DNA of 64,000 bases from the NCBI GenBank assembly GCA_000697355.1, contig JNEN01001241.1, positions 62,001-126,000 on the forward strand, given 5' to 3'. The translations under genes were made by a program, and so were the position numbers. The notes beneath the pieces are model-generated. The model was not told where the DNA came from, searched no databases, and saw nothing but the letters and a program-made list of their open reading frames with translations. Of this stretch, positions 10,817-23,526 are shown piece by piece (positions within the stretch are counted from its first letter, which is position 1; the number at the start of each line of letters is the position of its first letter). The DNA comes from Syncephalastrum monosporum B8922. Its lineage: Eukaryota; Mucoromycota; Mucoromycetes; Mucorales; Syncephalastraceae.

Positions 10817-13288
10817 ATGCGACACAGGACGCACCTGGTTGCTCCACAGGACGATCCGACCATGATTGATCTGGCACCGTCCGATGCACCGCCCAGCCAT
10901 GCTTACAGCTTCGATCGCGTGTTTCTGCAGCGATTCCGTCGCTTGATTCGCATTCTCTTCCAATCGCCCAGCGGAGAGCCGCTCTGGTCGTGGTCGCCCC
11001 AGGTGCGGCAGGCCAACGTCTTTTGGCTGTACCTCACCTTCGTGGGCCTGAGCTGCGGCAACGAGATCTTGTATTATTACGTCGGCATGATGCCCAGTCG
11101 CTTCTATGGCCTGCTCTCCACCAAAGACAGCGCAGGATTCACTCGCTTTATCCTGCCCTGCCTGCTCTTGGTCTTTGGCGCGGCTGCGGTACTGGCCCCC
11201 ATGTGATCTGCACCCCTGCCCTCGTCCTCTGACTCTCTTCTTTCTCTGTGCTTGTCTAGGGCAAGAGTCTCGTCAATTTCATGGGCGGCCTGTTTGCGCT
11301 CAAGTCGCGCAACATCTTGACCCGCCATCTGCACCGGGTGTATATCGCACCCAAGACCATGTACGAGCTGGTGGCACGCCACGAGAGGATCGATAACCCG
11401 TACGTCTTGATTTCAAACACACAAAAAGAAACATTCGGGCGCTTGGGATTGATGTATGTATGTCTGGGTGTGGTGTATTATGAAGGGACCAGCGGATTGC
11501 GCAGGATATCGACAAATTCACAACGACGCTGCGCGAAATCGTGGAGAACCTGATCATCGCGCCTGTCCTGGTCGCGTATTACACCTGGCGCTGCTGGTCA
11601 GTGAGCGGGTTTTGGGGCCCGGCACTCATCTACGCCTACTTTTTCGTCGGCTCTGTCCTGAGCCGGTCTTTCATCCAACCCATCGTGAGCGCCGTGTTCT
11701 ACAAGGAACTCGAAGAAGGCAATTTTAGGTAACATGACCCCCCGCCCCCGCCCCCCGTGGAATCTGCCTCGGTTAACTGGGCTATAGATATCTGCATGTC
11801 CGATTACGCCAGTTTGCTGAATCCATCGCCTTTGTGGGTGGTGAGTACGAAGAGCGGGACCGCGCCGATCAGCGTCTCGACGCCGTCTTGCATCACCAGC
11901 GCACCATTGTCAACAAAGGTCTGCCTCTTCAATGTAAGTCAAAGTTCTCCCATCCACGGGTCAGTAGGCATACAATAACCTATGTACTTGCCTTAGTGGC
12001 CAATGAGAGTTTCTCCTACTTTGGCTCCATCCTGAGCTACCTCATCGTCGCGATACCCATCTTTGCCGGCGTCCTCGACGATAAGGATCCTTCACAGTTG
12101 AGTGAGATTATCTCTCAGGTCAGTCTAAATGACATCAAAGAAGGAGAGGGACAGAGACGCAATTTTTTTCGAAAGGAACCCTTTCCTGAAAGAATCGACA
12201 TCCTATAGAACTCGTTCTTTGCCATGTACTTGATTTTCCGGTTCACGACCATTATCGAGCAGTCGAGCAAGCTGTCCGATCTCGCAGGCTACACCGCCCG
12301 TGTGGGCGAATTTCTCGAGGCGGTGGACGCCGTCGAGGCCAAGATGGATACTGTTTTCATTGACGGGTCTGTCCATAGCGACGGCATTGAGTTCGAGGAT
12401 GTCACCTTGACTGCCCCCAGTCAAAAGACGCTTGTCTCCCACTTCAACCTGTCGATCCGACCAGGCGAGCATACCGTCGTCGTGGGTCCTAATGGTAAAT
12501 CCTTTCCATTCTGTTGAAAATGACACATGTTCCTCAACTCATCTTGGGTGTTACGTGTAGGTGCCGGCAAATCTTCCTTGTTACGCGCCATGGCGGGTTT
12601 ATGGCCGTGCACGTCAGGCAAGGGGTGGCTGTGAGATTTCCTTGTGTATTTTGCTCATGCCCTCGGCCGTTTCTGATAGGTCGCGTCTCGGCACCGTCCA
12701 AAAAGGTGGACGAGATGCTGTTTTTGCCCCAGGAACCCTACCTCGTCTACGGCAGTCTTAAAGAACAAATCCGATATCCCACCCAGGTCTCGTCGACACG
12801 TGCGTACTGGATCACTTTTGAGGAAAAAAAAAAAAGGGGAAGTCTTGGGCTGAACACCTTTTCGTGTAGTTTCTGATGCTCAGGTGCGCGATCTGCTCGC
12901 CCAAGTGCGACTGAGCCATGTGGAGGAACTCCTCGAGTCATTCGACACCCCGTACGGCCACGAATGGCAGAAGCTGCTGTCTCCTGGCGAGCAGCAGCGA
13001 CTCATGTTTGCGCGTGTGCTATACTGGCATCCACGCTATGCGGGTAAGCGAGAGACTAGATTATACATAAAAGGATGCCCTGGAGTGCTTCAGCTCACGC
13101 TCTTCGCATTAGTCCTTGATGAAGCAACAAGTGCCATGGACCCTGACACGGAGGCACACCTGTATCGATTGCTTGTTGAGTCGGGTATCACCGTGATTAG
13201 CGTCAGCCATCACCCGAGCGTGATAGAGTATCATAAGCGAATCATTGCCCTTGACGGCATGGGCGGCTATGACATACGTCATGTATAG
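10817..13288 (+). CDS. ABC half-transporter, subfamily D (ABCD4-like)
   Basis: Half-size ABC exporter that would work as a dimer. Exons 10817-11188, 11260-11399, 11486-11728, 11788-11933, 11997-12118, 12209-12494, 12561-12617, 12680-12799, 12870-13043 and 13113-13288 give 611 aa, matching the ~606 aa of ABCD4. The membrane domain carries the subfamily D signature FRYLHVRLRQFAESIAFVGGE. The ATPase domain has Walker A GPNGAGKSS (Lys440), ABC signature LSPGEQQR (~532-539), Walker B AVLDEATS (Asp556, Glu557) and H-loop SVSHH. The sequence around the signature and Walker B (FARVLYWHPRYAVLDEATSA) is closer to ABCD4 than to peroxisomal Pxa1/Pxa2. In animals ABCD4 handles lysosomal cobalamin; that role here is inference. 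The intron at 12618-12679 is GC-AG (donor gcaagg); no GT donor restores the frame. Confidence 0.88.
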
Positions 13289-13428
13289 AAACCAACACTC
13301 TCTCTTTCTTTTCTTTTCTTTCTTTCTTTTTGTTTTTAATAATGACGCGGACAAGTGTGTGGGTTGTAGAGAGTGAAGGTACTGTGTGCGAGCGTGCGTG
13401 CGATCGATTCTTGCAAGAAAGGTGGTTA

Positions 13429-13449
13429 TGTGTGTGTGTGTGTGTGTGT
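13429..13449 (+). repeat. GT dinucleotide microsatellite
   Basis: Pure TG/GT run in the 194-bp gap between the convergent ABC transporter and SmE genes. Confidence 0.85.
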
Positions 13450-13482
13450 CGACAAGGGAAAAGGAAACTGGGTTCAGGTAGG

Positions 13483-14017
13483 CTAGGCAGGGCTGTTGAC
13501 AGGTTGGATCAATGTGATGTTGTCGCCTTTGAGCATAATCCGACCTAACACCAGAATATATCAGTCTCACCCTGTGGAAGACGCAATATAAAGTTTACCT
13601 AAAGGTCGTCTCGACTTGTCACCCTTGACAAGAACTTCCTCGGCTTCGTCGAGCACGAGATTCATAAATTCATCAAAGCCCTACAGTTCATTCATCCCTG
13701 TGAGCACGGATGGATCTTTTCTGCAGCAGACAGATGCAACACTTACGATAATTCTGCCCTCGATTCTCATGTCGGTCTTGTCAAAGAGCCAGATCTGCAC
13801 TCGGGCTTTCTGTACAAGCGAGGAAAAAGGGAACAAGTGTCAGTCCTCGAATAAGAAAAGAAAGAAAAAAGTAAACGCGTCCAACGGCCAACGTACATTT
13901 TGCAGATACCTGAAGATCAGGTTCTAGAAAAGGGATAGTTAGTAAGGTTTCTAAAAGAGCTTTGACTGGAGAACATACGATGGGCTGCACCATAATCTTT
14001 TGGACCTTCGATGACAT
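13483..14017 (-). CDS. SNRPE: Small nuclear ribonucleoprotein SmE
   Basis: Core Sm-ring subunit of spliceosomal snRNPs. Exons on the minus strand: 14017-13979, 13923-13897, 13809-13747, 13680-13599 and 13544-13483, giving 90 aa, the usual length. Nearly every SmE hallmark is present: KVQKIMVQPI, NLIFRYLQN, RIEGRIIGFDEFMNLVLDEAEE (Sm1) and GRIMLKGDNITLIQ (Sm2). The second exon is only 27 nt. All four introns are GT-AG and in phase. The gene converges with the ABC transporter. Confidence 0.96.
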
Positions 14018-15896
14018 GATTTCGTTAACAGAGAGCGAGAGAGAAAGAGAGACAGAGCGGGGCTGCGCAAGGTAGCGCGCAAGAAGGCTTCAATGCTTTT
14101 GCCTCACAAAAAAGTCAACAGTCACACCGAATCAACCCAGAAAAGACACGCCTCTTCTGCCGCACTGTGCGTACCTTTCTGTCATCTTGCCCAGAGACGC
14201 GACTCCATATTCATCTACGCTTTTATAATCTTAGGTTATGGACGAGGACTTCCTTTGTTAAATGCATGGTTTCTGCATGGATTTTTTTTCTGGCCGACTT
14301 CATGGCTGAACAATACTGGCCTTTCATACCATTCCTTCTCGATAGGTATCTTTTCAAGAACGAACGTGCCATAAGGCCTCACCTTGCTCGAGCTTTCAGC
14401 CTCGTATAATCTAATGTGCGCTTGTCAGCGCAAACGGACCTGGAAGGATCAACATGACTGCAGTCGTTAGATGCTGCTGTGCGCCTGCAAAGCGCCTGAA
14501 TCCGATACCGGGAAACAATCCCATGTGTACGTTTTACGGACCGTTCCTCTGGGTTTTGGCTGCCAGAGACTTGATAACGCGAGAGACTTCTATTTTTATT
14601 CACTATGGCCATCTATCGCCTGAAAACCAAAACTCGCGGAAAGCTGGTCAGGACAGGGCTCTTTACTCGGATAAAAATTATAAAAGGCAAGAAAAAAGAT
14701 AGCATATCATATGGATCTGAGGCAAACAGGACGCTTCATCTCCATAGATACACACGGGCTCCATTTGACATTGCCTCTAAATAGCACGAGTGTATCTTCA
14801 TGGCTGCACGGCATACAATATTTCAGTCATTCAAAAGAGGGAACAATACGCGTCGCAACCGAATCAAGAGGATCGGTCTCGTTACACAAACGAAGAGATC
14901 AACCCGCCTCAATGCAACATTGAAAGATGCAACCCACGAGCCAAAAAAAAGGAAAGAAAAAATAACAATAAAGGGTCAAGATGAACCAAGACGTGTCTTG
15001 CCTATGGACACCACGCTTTTTTGGAGGCCCCTCTTGCATATCAAGCACGCAAGTGCTGTTTACCCTGTTCATGGATTCTGTATCCATGCTTCTGGTTTTT
15101 TTTTTTTTTTTGCGATACGCATAACCCATATTATAACGTAATTTGTTTATTAAATGCATGATGATCATCGTGGTTGTCGCCTTCTTCCCCCTCTCCCTGA
15201 TATGCATGTACACCATAGACTACCCTTATCATCGCTCTGAACTCTGTACGATGTCTATCCCTGTGCCTTTTATCCTTTCTTTTTACATAAGCAGGGCTGT
15301 TTTGAGAACCATTTGTATAGAAATGTCGAATCAAGCAAGAAATCATGTGCCAGGAACGAGAACCCTTCTTCGTGTGGAACGCATCTCTTCCATTCATTGT
15401 ATCCGATAGGCAAATACATACACCGATGAAAGCTCGTATCCTATGTGATGATTCGTGTATACGATTATAGTCAAGAAGGTACAGCTGATGAGATAACACA
15501 GCAGAATGAGCGATGGTGATAAGAACTAGAGAGGCTGATAAAAAGAGAAAGAGACACATTGGTTCTGATACGCAAAAGAACAAAAGGATGCGGGGGAGGA
15601 GGCGGAGGCGATTCAGCATTAAGCGATAAGATGATGATGATCCAAAGTCAGAGAAAGAGAGAGTGAGAGAGAGACGAGAGAGCGAGAACACGACAGGTGA
15701 TAGCAATAATAAAAAGTGGTCCAATCGGGGGAAGCACCCATTTTACGCGCGCACAAGTGAAGGAAAGGCTCATATTTCAATTCAATTGGGTGTGTCACCT
15801 GGCCCTGTCTTTTGGCCTGTCTTGTCTAGTTCTGTCTTCACACACGCTTTCTCTCTCTCTTCCCTCTTTTTCCCTGTTTCCTTACAGCTTGTCATC
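14018..15896. other. Intergenic, no gene seen
   Basis: This 1.88-kb stretch separates the divergent SmE and Rac genes. Reading frames here are short, lack splice-joined partners and resemble no family. The last ~120 bases before Rac are CT-rich, as is usual for promoters in this genome. Confidence 0.6.
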
Positions 15897-16709
<813 letters not shown>

Positions 16710-18583
16710 AAAAAAAAAACCAGTGAGATTCACGCTCTTCCTCCTCCTCGTGCCCTGCGTACTTTGTCAGTTTTCCTCCTTATCCAACCCCAACCACCCG
16801 TCCCCCTCTCCCTCTTCCTCCTCGTCCTCCTCGTCCTCTTCCTCCTCTCTCGTACACTCACACGCCCACTCCATGATGAACGCGCCAGGCAATCGGGACG
16901 ACGCATTGTCTTTCTATTATAAACACACACACACACGCACACACGCACATATCTTGATGCATGCAGATCACCATTCGCATCAGACATGAAAGTCTTCTTA
17001 TTTAGTTGACTTGCTCCATCCAAGCCCTTATCCACCTTTCGTCTCTCGCACCATAATTATAACATCCGTCTCTCTCTTCACTTGAATGGCATATTTCCTC
17101 TTTATTTCTCTTTTTCTCTGTCTCACTCTTTTTTTCTTTTTTTCTAATATTTTGTAACAAAGTTGGTTTTTTAATTTTTTTTTTTTTTATTTTTGACATG
17201 CGTATCGTACATAGAAACACGTTTTGGCCATGCAGAGAGGGTTGCAAACATGGCAGTTATGATACATTACGTGGATGAACTGTGCCTCGCCAGAATGAAA
17301 CATGCGTCTATCCATACTTGTTAAGAAAGGAACTTGCTCAGAATTCTAAACTATAAATGGCAGAAACTTCGGCTACCTCGTCCATTGGAACGGAACGAGT
17401 TTTAGTTTGCCACCGCCCTTTCCGTCATCAGAATCGAAATTTTAAATGTACTCTATTTCTCTGTGTGTAGAATTTCCACCCGTTCACCCTTCTTTGCAAT
17501 CATATGCAACCAGAACAGAAGGACCCTTTCCATTCCAATATACAAATAGAAACGGTCTTTGGCTGTCTGTGGCCGTCAGCTGTGAATCCATGCGCAGCGT
17601 CATCCATCAGCAGTGCCTGTTGGACCTCATGCATCATTCCGTGTGTGTGTATATGTGTATAGGTGTATATTTGTATATGTGTGTGACGCCTTCTGCTGCC
17701 CTTTTGTCTTTCTCTGCAGACTTCTTTAAAAGTCATGTTTTTGCATTTACATACATGCATGTCATGCTTGCGTTTATACCATTTTTGTGAAAAAAAATTG
17801 GAGCCCTCTTCTGTCGGCGTACAAGACAAAAAATTAGACAACTAGTGGGACGATTTCTCCCTCTTCAGAATATGTAGAAAAATCCAACCTGATGTTGTAT
17901 AATGGCACATCAAACCTGTCGTCTACCATCTGTTCACTACGTACGCGTGAGCAAAAGAAAAAAACCGATGCTGCATGAATGTTATACACATCGACTGTGC
18001 GAGTGGACATGAGTGGCATCACCAGACGGGGTGCATTGAAAGTGCGTCATCCTCATACCTTGCAGATAAAAACAATCCCCTCTTTAAGGGACGTGGATGG
18101 AGTTGAGGAGAGAGATTTAGACAGCATTCTCAAGAATGGCACCATCAGCCATCGGAATATACAACGCGAGACACTGTCTATCCCAAATGGGCCAGATCAA
18201 ACGCTTACCACATGTATATGTGTCCTGCCTCTTGGCACGAGGTAGTATGCTCTTGGCATGCTGGAAGTGAGAAATAGCCACTGTGAGAAAGTGTGGGGTT
18301 AACGACGGAAGCGCGATGGTACAAAAGAAATACGCGGTCTAGTCTCAACTGGTTTACAGAGCATACACGCAAGAGATGCTGATCAAACACCCCTTGTTAT
18401 TGCAAATTACGTGTTCGTATCCACTAAGAGATACATACACAGACGTGACATGAAAAATATATCGGTATGAAGCAGTCGCAAGGGTACGAATTTATTGTTC
18501 CGTTTGGTATCGTGAAAGTTAAAAAAAATATACAGTTTGTAAAGCATACAACAATCCAGATCACATCATCATCAATTTCTTCT
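16710..18583. other. Intergenic, no gene seen
   Basis: Gene-poor 1.87 kb after Rac. It begins with a long CT-rich stretch (TCC and CTC repeats near 16795-16850) and contains CA-repeats (near 16922-16948) and A/T runs. Short frames have no family likeness. Confidence 0.6.
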
Positions 18584-18733
18584 TCATGCCAAGCAGGACT
18601 TGGCTTTTTCGGATTCCTTCTTGGCGCGCGTGGTACAGCGTTGCTGCTTTTTGGAGGAGGATGTGCCATGGTAAGTGGGAAGTGGTGGGTAGAGGTTCAT
18701 GTGAATCAAGAGCCGCTTAACAAGGACGTGCAT
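18584..18733 (-). CDS. Candidate small basic protein, 49 aa
   Basis: I do not recognise this protein and its reality is uncertain. An ATG at 18733 opens a 49-codon frame with a hydrophobic start (MHVLVKRLLIHM) and a Ser/Lys/Gln-rich C-terminal half containing SSSKKQQRCTTRAKKESEKA. It ends KSCLA, which is not a CAAX box. The ATG follows a ~120-base CT-rich tract like those before proven genes in this window, and an AATAAA sequence lies shortly after the stop. No TATA box or intron is evident. The frame is open further upstream, but only through the pyrimidine tract, so the ATG at 18733 is the natural start. Confidence 0.3.
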   Translation of the reverse strand: MHVLVKRLLIHMNLYPPLPTYHGTSSSKKQQRCTTRAKKESEKAKSCLA

Positions 18734-18979
18734 GATGTAGAAGGAAAACAAACAGAGATCGAGATATGTGGGTGTTTTGGAGAGAAGAGGAGAGCAAGAG
18801 CAAGAGAGAGGAAGAGAAAGTAGGGGGTGGGGTGGGTGGGATAGAGAGCCAGAAAGAAAATAAAAAAAAGTAGGGAGAGGAAACACAATGCGTACGTATG
18901 TGTCATTGTGGGGTTCGAGCATTCTTTTGGCATGTGCGTTTTTTTTTTTTTCTTTATGTATACTGTCCTGCAGCATCAC

Positions 18980-20132
18980 TTAAAAGTAACCGCCCTCCCG
19001 ATAACGCGACCGACCCGCCCTCGCTTCTTCCGTGCGGCGCACCGTAGTGTAGCCTCGCGAGATGGCTTCCTTGGGAGGCTGCCATCGGGGAACGCGTTCG
19101 CTCCGTGTGCGTGCCACCGTCGGCGGGCTATGGACCTCGGCGTAATATCCGTCGTAAATGTCTTGCACGTCGTCCTCGTCGTAATGTGGCGGGGATCGCC
19201 GTCCGGACGGCATCCGGCGGAGCACGTCGCGCTCCATTTCACGCTGCGTCCGTTGTTCCTCGACCTGCCAAAGACGTTGCTTTCTGCGCGAGGGGCGGCG
19301 CGCGAGCTCCTCATCCGCGCCCTGGACGTGCGGCGGTGTTCGCTCGTCCAGTAACCAGCCTGGAAGAGGTCCGCCCTTCTTCTCATGATATTCTCGCAGG
19401 ACCCGTGACACGTGTGTTTCGCCTTCCCAGTCAGAGTCGTCTGACTCTGGATTGAGAGAATATGTCAGTCACCCCACAAAAAAAAAAAGCACAGAATATG
19501 GTATTCATTATACATACCTGGGCCAGGGTCATCACGCAGGGTCATGTTTTGTGTCGCTTCGAAAAGCTTACCCCAGAGTCGTCCGCTCTTTGGTTTTTCA
19601 GCAGCGGCTATAGCATCAGCTTGGTAAGTCTCTCTTCTTTTGTTATTTGGTCTTTTATTTTCTTACCTTGCGTGCTGCTGAGCTGTTTCAACTTGTCGTT
19701 GCCGCGCACTTTCCCCCAGAGACGTTTGCCGGTCGCTGAGGAGGTCGTCGACTCGGGTTCGAGATTGGCTGTGAATTTGTTGAAATATATGTTATCGTCT
19801 TCCTCGTCGACGGGCGTATCAATGGACGAGCTGCCGGAAGAATTGGTGCGGGTTGCCAGGCGACGGCCCCATCCTCTCGTGCTGCCGTCATTGCTGCGTG
19901 TGGTGCCGCTGCGGGATAAAAAGGATGAGGACGAAGACGAGGTGGAGCGTGAAAGGTTGGGCGGGGGCGAATAGTCCTTATCAATGGAAAGATTGGTCGG
20001 CAGCGGAGGCAACGGAGGATGGATGACTTGCTCGCATTTATGTCGTGCAGGATACAAACCAACGTCTTGGCCGCAGTCCTTGCAAAGGACAATGATCTTG
20101 GAGACTCGGTAATCGACAGCACGAGTGCCCAT
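18980..20132 (-). CDS. Mso1-like Sec1-binding exocytosis protein
   Basis: Probably binds the SM protein Sec1 at exocytosis sites, by analogy with yeast Mso1. Exons (minus): 20132-19667, 19607-19518 and 19446-18980, giving 340 aa. The N-terminus has a Cys/His cluster, CKDCGQDVGLYPARHKC (residues ~17-33), that could be a small zinc-binding knuckle. A Pro- and Ser-rich linker contains a first RLWGKV motif. A second, GRLWGKLFEATQNM, is followed after a gap by the Mso1-type core ETHVSRVLREYHEKKG...PLPGWL. The C-terminal third is Arg/Glu-rich with no known domain. The core resembles the Mso1 Sec1-binding pattern (LWGKL, spacer, then HRVL-YY-PxWL), but the remainder is far longer than yeast Mso1, so it could be a wider fungal scaffold. 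Confidence 0.6.
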
Positions 20133-21438
20133 GGTCAAAGAGAAGAAAAAGAAAGGAAAAAGGGAGGCTAAAAGAGAGAAGGAAAGCGAATGGAAAGGGA
20201 GAAAGAGAGCGTACAGATGAAAAACCACGCGAGCGAAAAAGATGTACCCCTTGCGCACAATGAAGCACTCGCTAATTTCTTGTGTCGCAGAACCTTGTTC
20301 GAAAAAGGCAAGTGAAATTTGAACAGTTTTGCTGAATGTTGCAGGCCTGGCAAAAACTGGGAAATTGGGGGCCAGGCAGTTCTTATATATGTATCGTTCT
20401 TCTGGCTTTTTTTTTTTTTTTTGTTTCGCCAAGCGATATGAAAGACTCTCTCCCGACTTTTTTCCCCTCATGTTGCCCTGTGCACATTTTCACACCCAAA
20501 AAATAAGAGCGAACCAAGCTCGGTCTCTTCTACTTCATATTTGCTTCCACTCTATCTCCTTTTAGCGTAAGAAAAGGTTCTGGACCAAAAAAGTAGGGCC
20601 CTGCTCATCATGTATTTAGAGCGTTACACGAATTGTCCGCTTGTCGGGATGATTTTTTTTCTTTTTCGCTCACAAAGCATTCGCCATGTTCTGGATGCAA
20701 CTTGAACTCCCCTTCGATTGCCAGCGCATGATTGTCAATTCTACGACAAACAATGACGACATACTAGCAGGTCTCCTTCCAATCCATCTGTGTCTCTCAG
20801 TCTCAGCAGCGTGCATGATATATTCATTCATCGATGAAAGGGCCGCCGCCGTCGAGGATATCTTGGCAATAAAAGTGATCAGCCTCTCCCACCTCCTTCA
20901 TTATTTAATCTCGGCGCTGGAATAGAAATGTGCTGTGATAAGATAAAAGTAACATGTATGGGCAACATAAATAATAAAATACGGTTTGCATAAACTTGTA
21001 AACCCGTTGATGTAGTACATAATATCGAATCAATCACACACACACACCTGAGGCTCCTCGCTCGCACTCTGAAACAATACCATTAACAGGAAAGCAAGGG
21101 CGACATGTGTGTATTATAAAATCACCCAATGCGTATCACGTAGCATAAAGTGATCCGGCATGTCATAGGGCACATGCGACATAGACTTCACGTCCACGCA
21201 CCAGAAATTCTCATCAAAGGATACGTGCTCTCTTCTTCTTTACTTCTTCCATTGCCCGAATCGCTTTTAGCATCCTCTTCTGCATATGATACTTGCTTTC
21301 ATGAAAAATAAAAAGTCAGCGCTGCTGTTTATTCGGAGTTTTTCGCCAAAACAAAAGTTTTCAGTTGGCATTGAGCGTCTTTTCGTTTCTTTCGCACGCT
21401 CGGCTTACCATTTCGACCCTATCAACATTGAGAGCCGC
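20133..21438. promoter_or_regulatory. Divergent promoter region, Mso1-like / permease
   Basis: About 1.3 kb between divergent genes. The half near the minus-strand gene is CT-rich on its coding strand (20150-20215). Two adjacent GATA-type sites (GATAAGATAAAA) lie near 20938-20949, about 500 bp before the permease; GATA factors control nitrogen-source genes in fungi, so these are plausible but unproven. No gene seen. Confidence 0.45.
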
Positions 21439-23526
21439 ATGAGACGATACGACAAAAAGACGGATCCGGACGATGCAACGCGCACGTCCATCTCCATTGT
21501 CGACACAGCTGAGGACTTGTTCTCGCCACCGAACACGGTCATCCAGCGCACGCTTTCACACCAGAGCAAAACGGAAAACCCGGATGATCTGATCACGGTC
21601 AAACACGATGCCAACAAGACCGAGTTGAAGCGAGGCCTCAAGAGCCGTCATGTACGTTCTGTAATAATTCTAAAAGGCGGGTCGTTTCTAATGCCCTACC
21701 TATCAGTTGACCATGATTTCTCTGGGAGGCACTATTGGCACTGGCTTGTTTCTTGCCTCGGGTGCCTCGGTGGCTGATGCAGGCCCGGGCGGTGCACTGC
21801 TGGCCTACTTTTTGATCGGTATCATGGTCTTTTTCATGATGGAATCGCTTGGTGAAATGGTAAGCCACCCCCTACAAACAAGATTATCTTTTTAATTTTC
21901 GATCCGATAAAAAAAACCGTCTTGCAGGCGACCTATTTGCCGATTTCGGGCAGTTTCAACAACTACGCCGGTCGTTTTATCGATCCCGCCGTAGGCTTTG
22001 CCCTGGGTTGGAATTACTGGTACAATTGGGCTGTCACAGTTGCTGTCGAGCTGGTAAGTGCTAATAAGGGCTCCGCTTTCGATACGGGCAGACTTACCAC
22101 TCCTCACGATAGACGGCAGGCTCCATGGTGATGAGCTTTTGGCTCCCGCACGTGCCTTCCTATGTGTGGTCGATTATCTTTTTGCTGATTATCCTCGCGC
22201 TCAACTTGTTCTCCGTCAAAGGCTACGGCGAAGCCGAATACTGGTTTGCCCTCATCAAGGTGCTGACCGTACTCGTGTTTGTTCTTTTGGGTATCCTGGT
22301 GGATACAGCCGTGCTGGGCGACACATACTATGGCGTCGAGGTGTTCAATGCTGGCGGTATCCAAGGCCTGGGTGTCCTGAGTACGTTTTTGACGGCTGGT
22401 TTCTCCTTCCAAGGCACGGAATTGATTGGAGTTGCCGCCGGTGAAAGTGAGAACCCGCGTGCGAACGTCCCTAAAGCGATCAAACAGGTATATAGGGGGA
22501 CGGGTTGCGGTACATCATACCCATGTACGGGATATGTGATTTAACAATTTTCAAATAGGTCTTCTGGCGTATCATCCTGTTCTATATCCTCTCCATCTTG
22601 ATTATCGGCCTCATTATCCCTTACGATGACCCTCTTCTGCTCAAGAGCGATGTCAGCGACATTTCTGTTTCTCCTTTTACGCTTGTCTTCCAGAAGGCTG
22701 GTATTCCGCCTGCTGCGCGTAAGTCTCTCACGGGCCCGAAAAATCTCTTGGCTCATGCACTATTCGTTAGATCTGATGAACGCAGTCATTCTGACGACTG
22801 TCTTATCGGCTGGTAACTCGGGCCTATACGCCTCCAGCCGTACACTTTTCGACCTCGCCAATGAGGGCAAAGCCCCCAAATTCTTCAAACGTGTCACTCG
22901 CAACGGTATCCCCATTTACTGCGTGCTTTTGACAGCGGTCATCGGCATGCTTGCTTTCTTGACCTCGCTCTTTGGAAATGGTGTCGTCTACAACTGGTTG
23001 CTGAACATTTCAGGTGTGGCCGGCTTTATCGCATGGTATGTTCCAAACTATATATTGTAGGATAGCGTTAACCCATTCAATCGTGCATAGGCTGGGTATT
23101 GCAGCCTCTCACTGGCGCTTCCGCCGTGCGTTTGTCGCCCAGGGCAAGGATATCAAGGAACTTCCCTTCAAAGCGCGTCTGTACCCGTTTGGCCCTATCT
23201 TTGCCTTTGCCGTGTGCCTGTTTGTGCTCGTCGGACAAGGCTACGATTCGTGGATGGCCGACCCGGTGGTGGCAGCGGACATCATTGCCTGCTACATTGG
23301 TATTCCGATCGTACTCGCTTTCTATATCGGCTACAAGCTCGTCAAACGCTCCAAGGTGGTTCCCTTGATGGAGGTGGATCTCGATAGCGGCCGTGAAGGT
23401 TTAAGCGGGGACTCGGATGAAAAAGACCGCCATGATCCATTGGAAGGCGTCAGTATCTTGAAGCCTGCCACCTGGAAACGTATACCATCTAATTTGCGCT
23501 CCTGGAGAGACGCGATGCATACATAG
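21439..23526 (+). CDS. Amino acid permease, YAT family (basic amino acid type)
   Basis: Plasma-membrane proton symporter for amino acids. Exons 21439-21651, 21707-21859, 21928-22053, 22113-22487, 22559-22718, 22771-23035 and 23091-23526 give 575 aa. A hydrophilic cytosolic tail of ~70 residues ends in ELKRGLKSRHLTMISLGGTIGTGLFL, the family opening at TM1. Further hallmarks are GWNYWYNWAVTVAVEL, the conserved EAEYWFALIKV segment and SFQGTELIGVAAGESENPRANVPKAI (TM6 and loop). Twelve membrane segments can be followed. The family pattern suggests lysine/arginine transport, but substrate cannot be fixed from sequence. An in-frame ATG at 21286 would extend the N-terminus; 21439 was preferred because the extension has no family match. 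Confidence 0.9.

Noticed and set aside
17446..17790. 114-codon + strand frame in the gap after Rac
   Set aside because: Built over GT/TA-rich repeats and lacks any conserved feature.
18734..18979. N-terminal extension of the 49-aa candidate to 131 codons
   Set aside because: The extra codons run through a pyrimidine promoter tract and an A/T run and give Pro/Ser/Leu low-complexity sequence.
21286..21438. Upstream in-frame ATG for the amino acid permease
   Set aside because: The extension has no likeness to permease N-termini, and the ATG at 21439 starts a normal hydrophilic tail.
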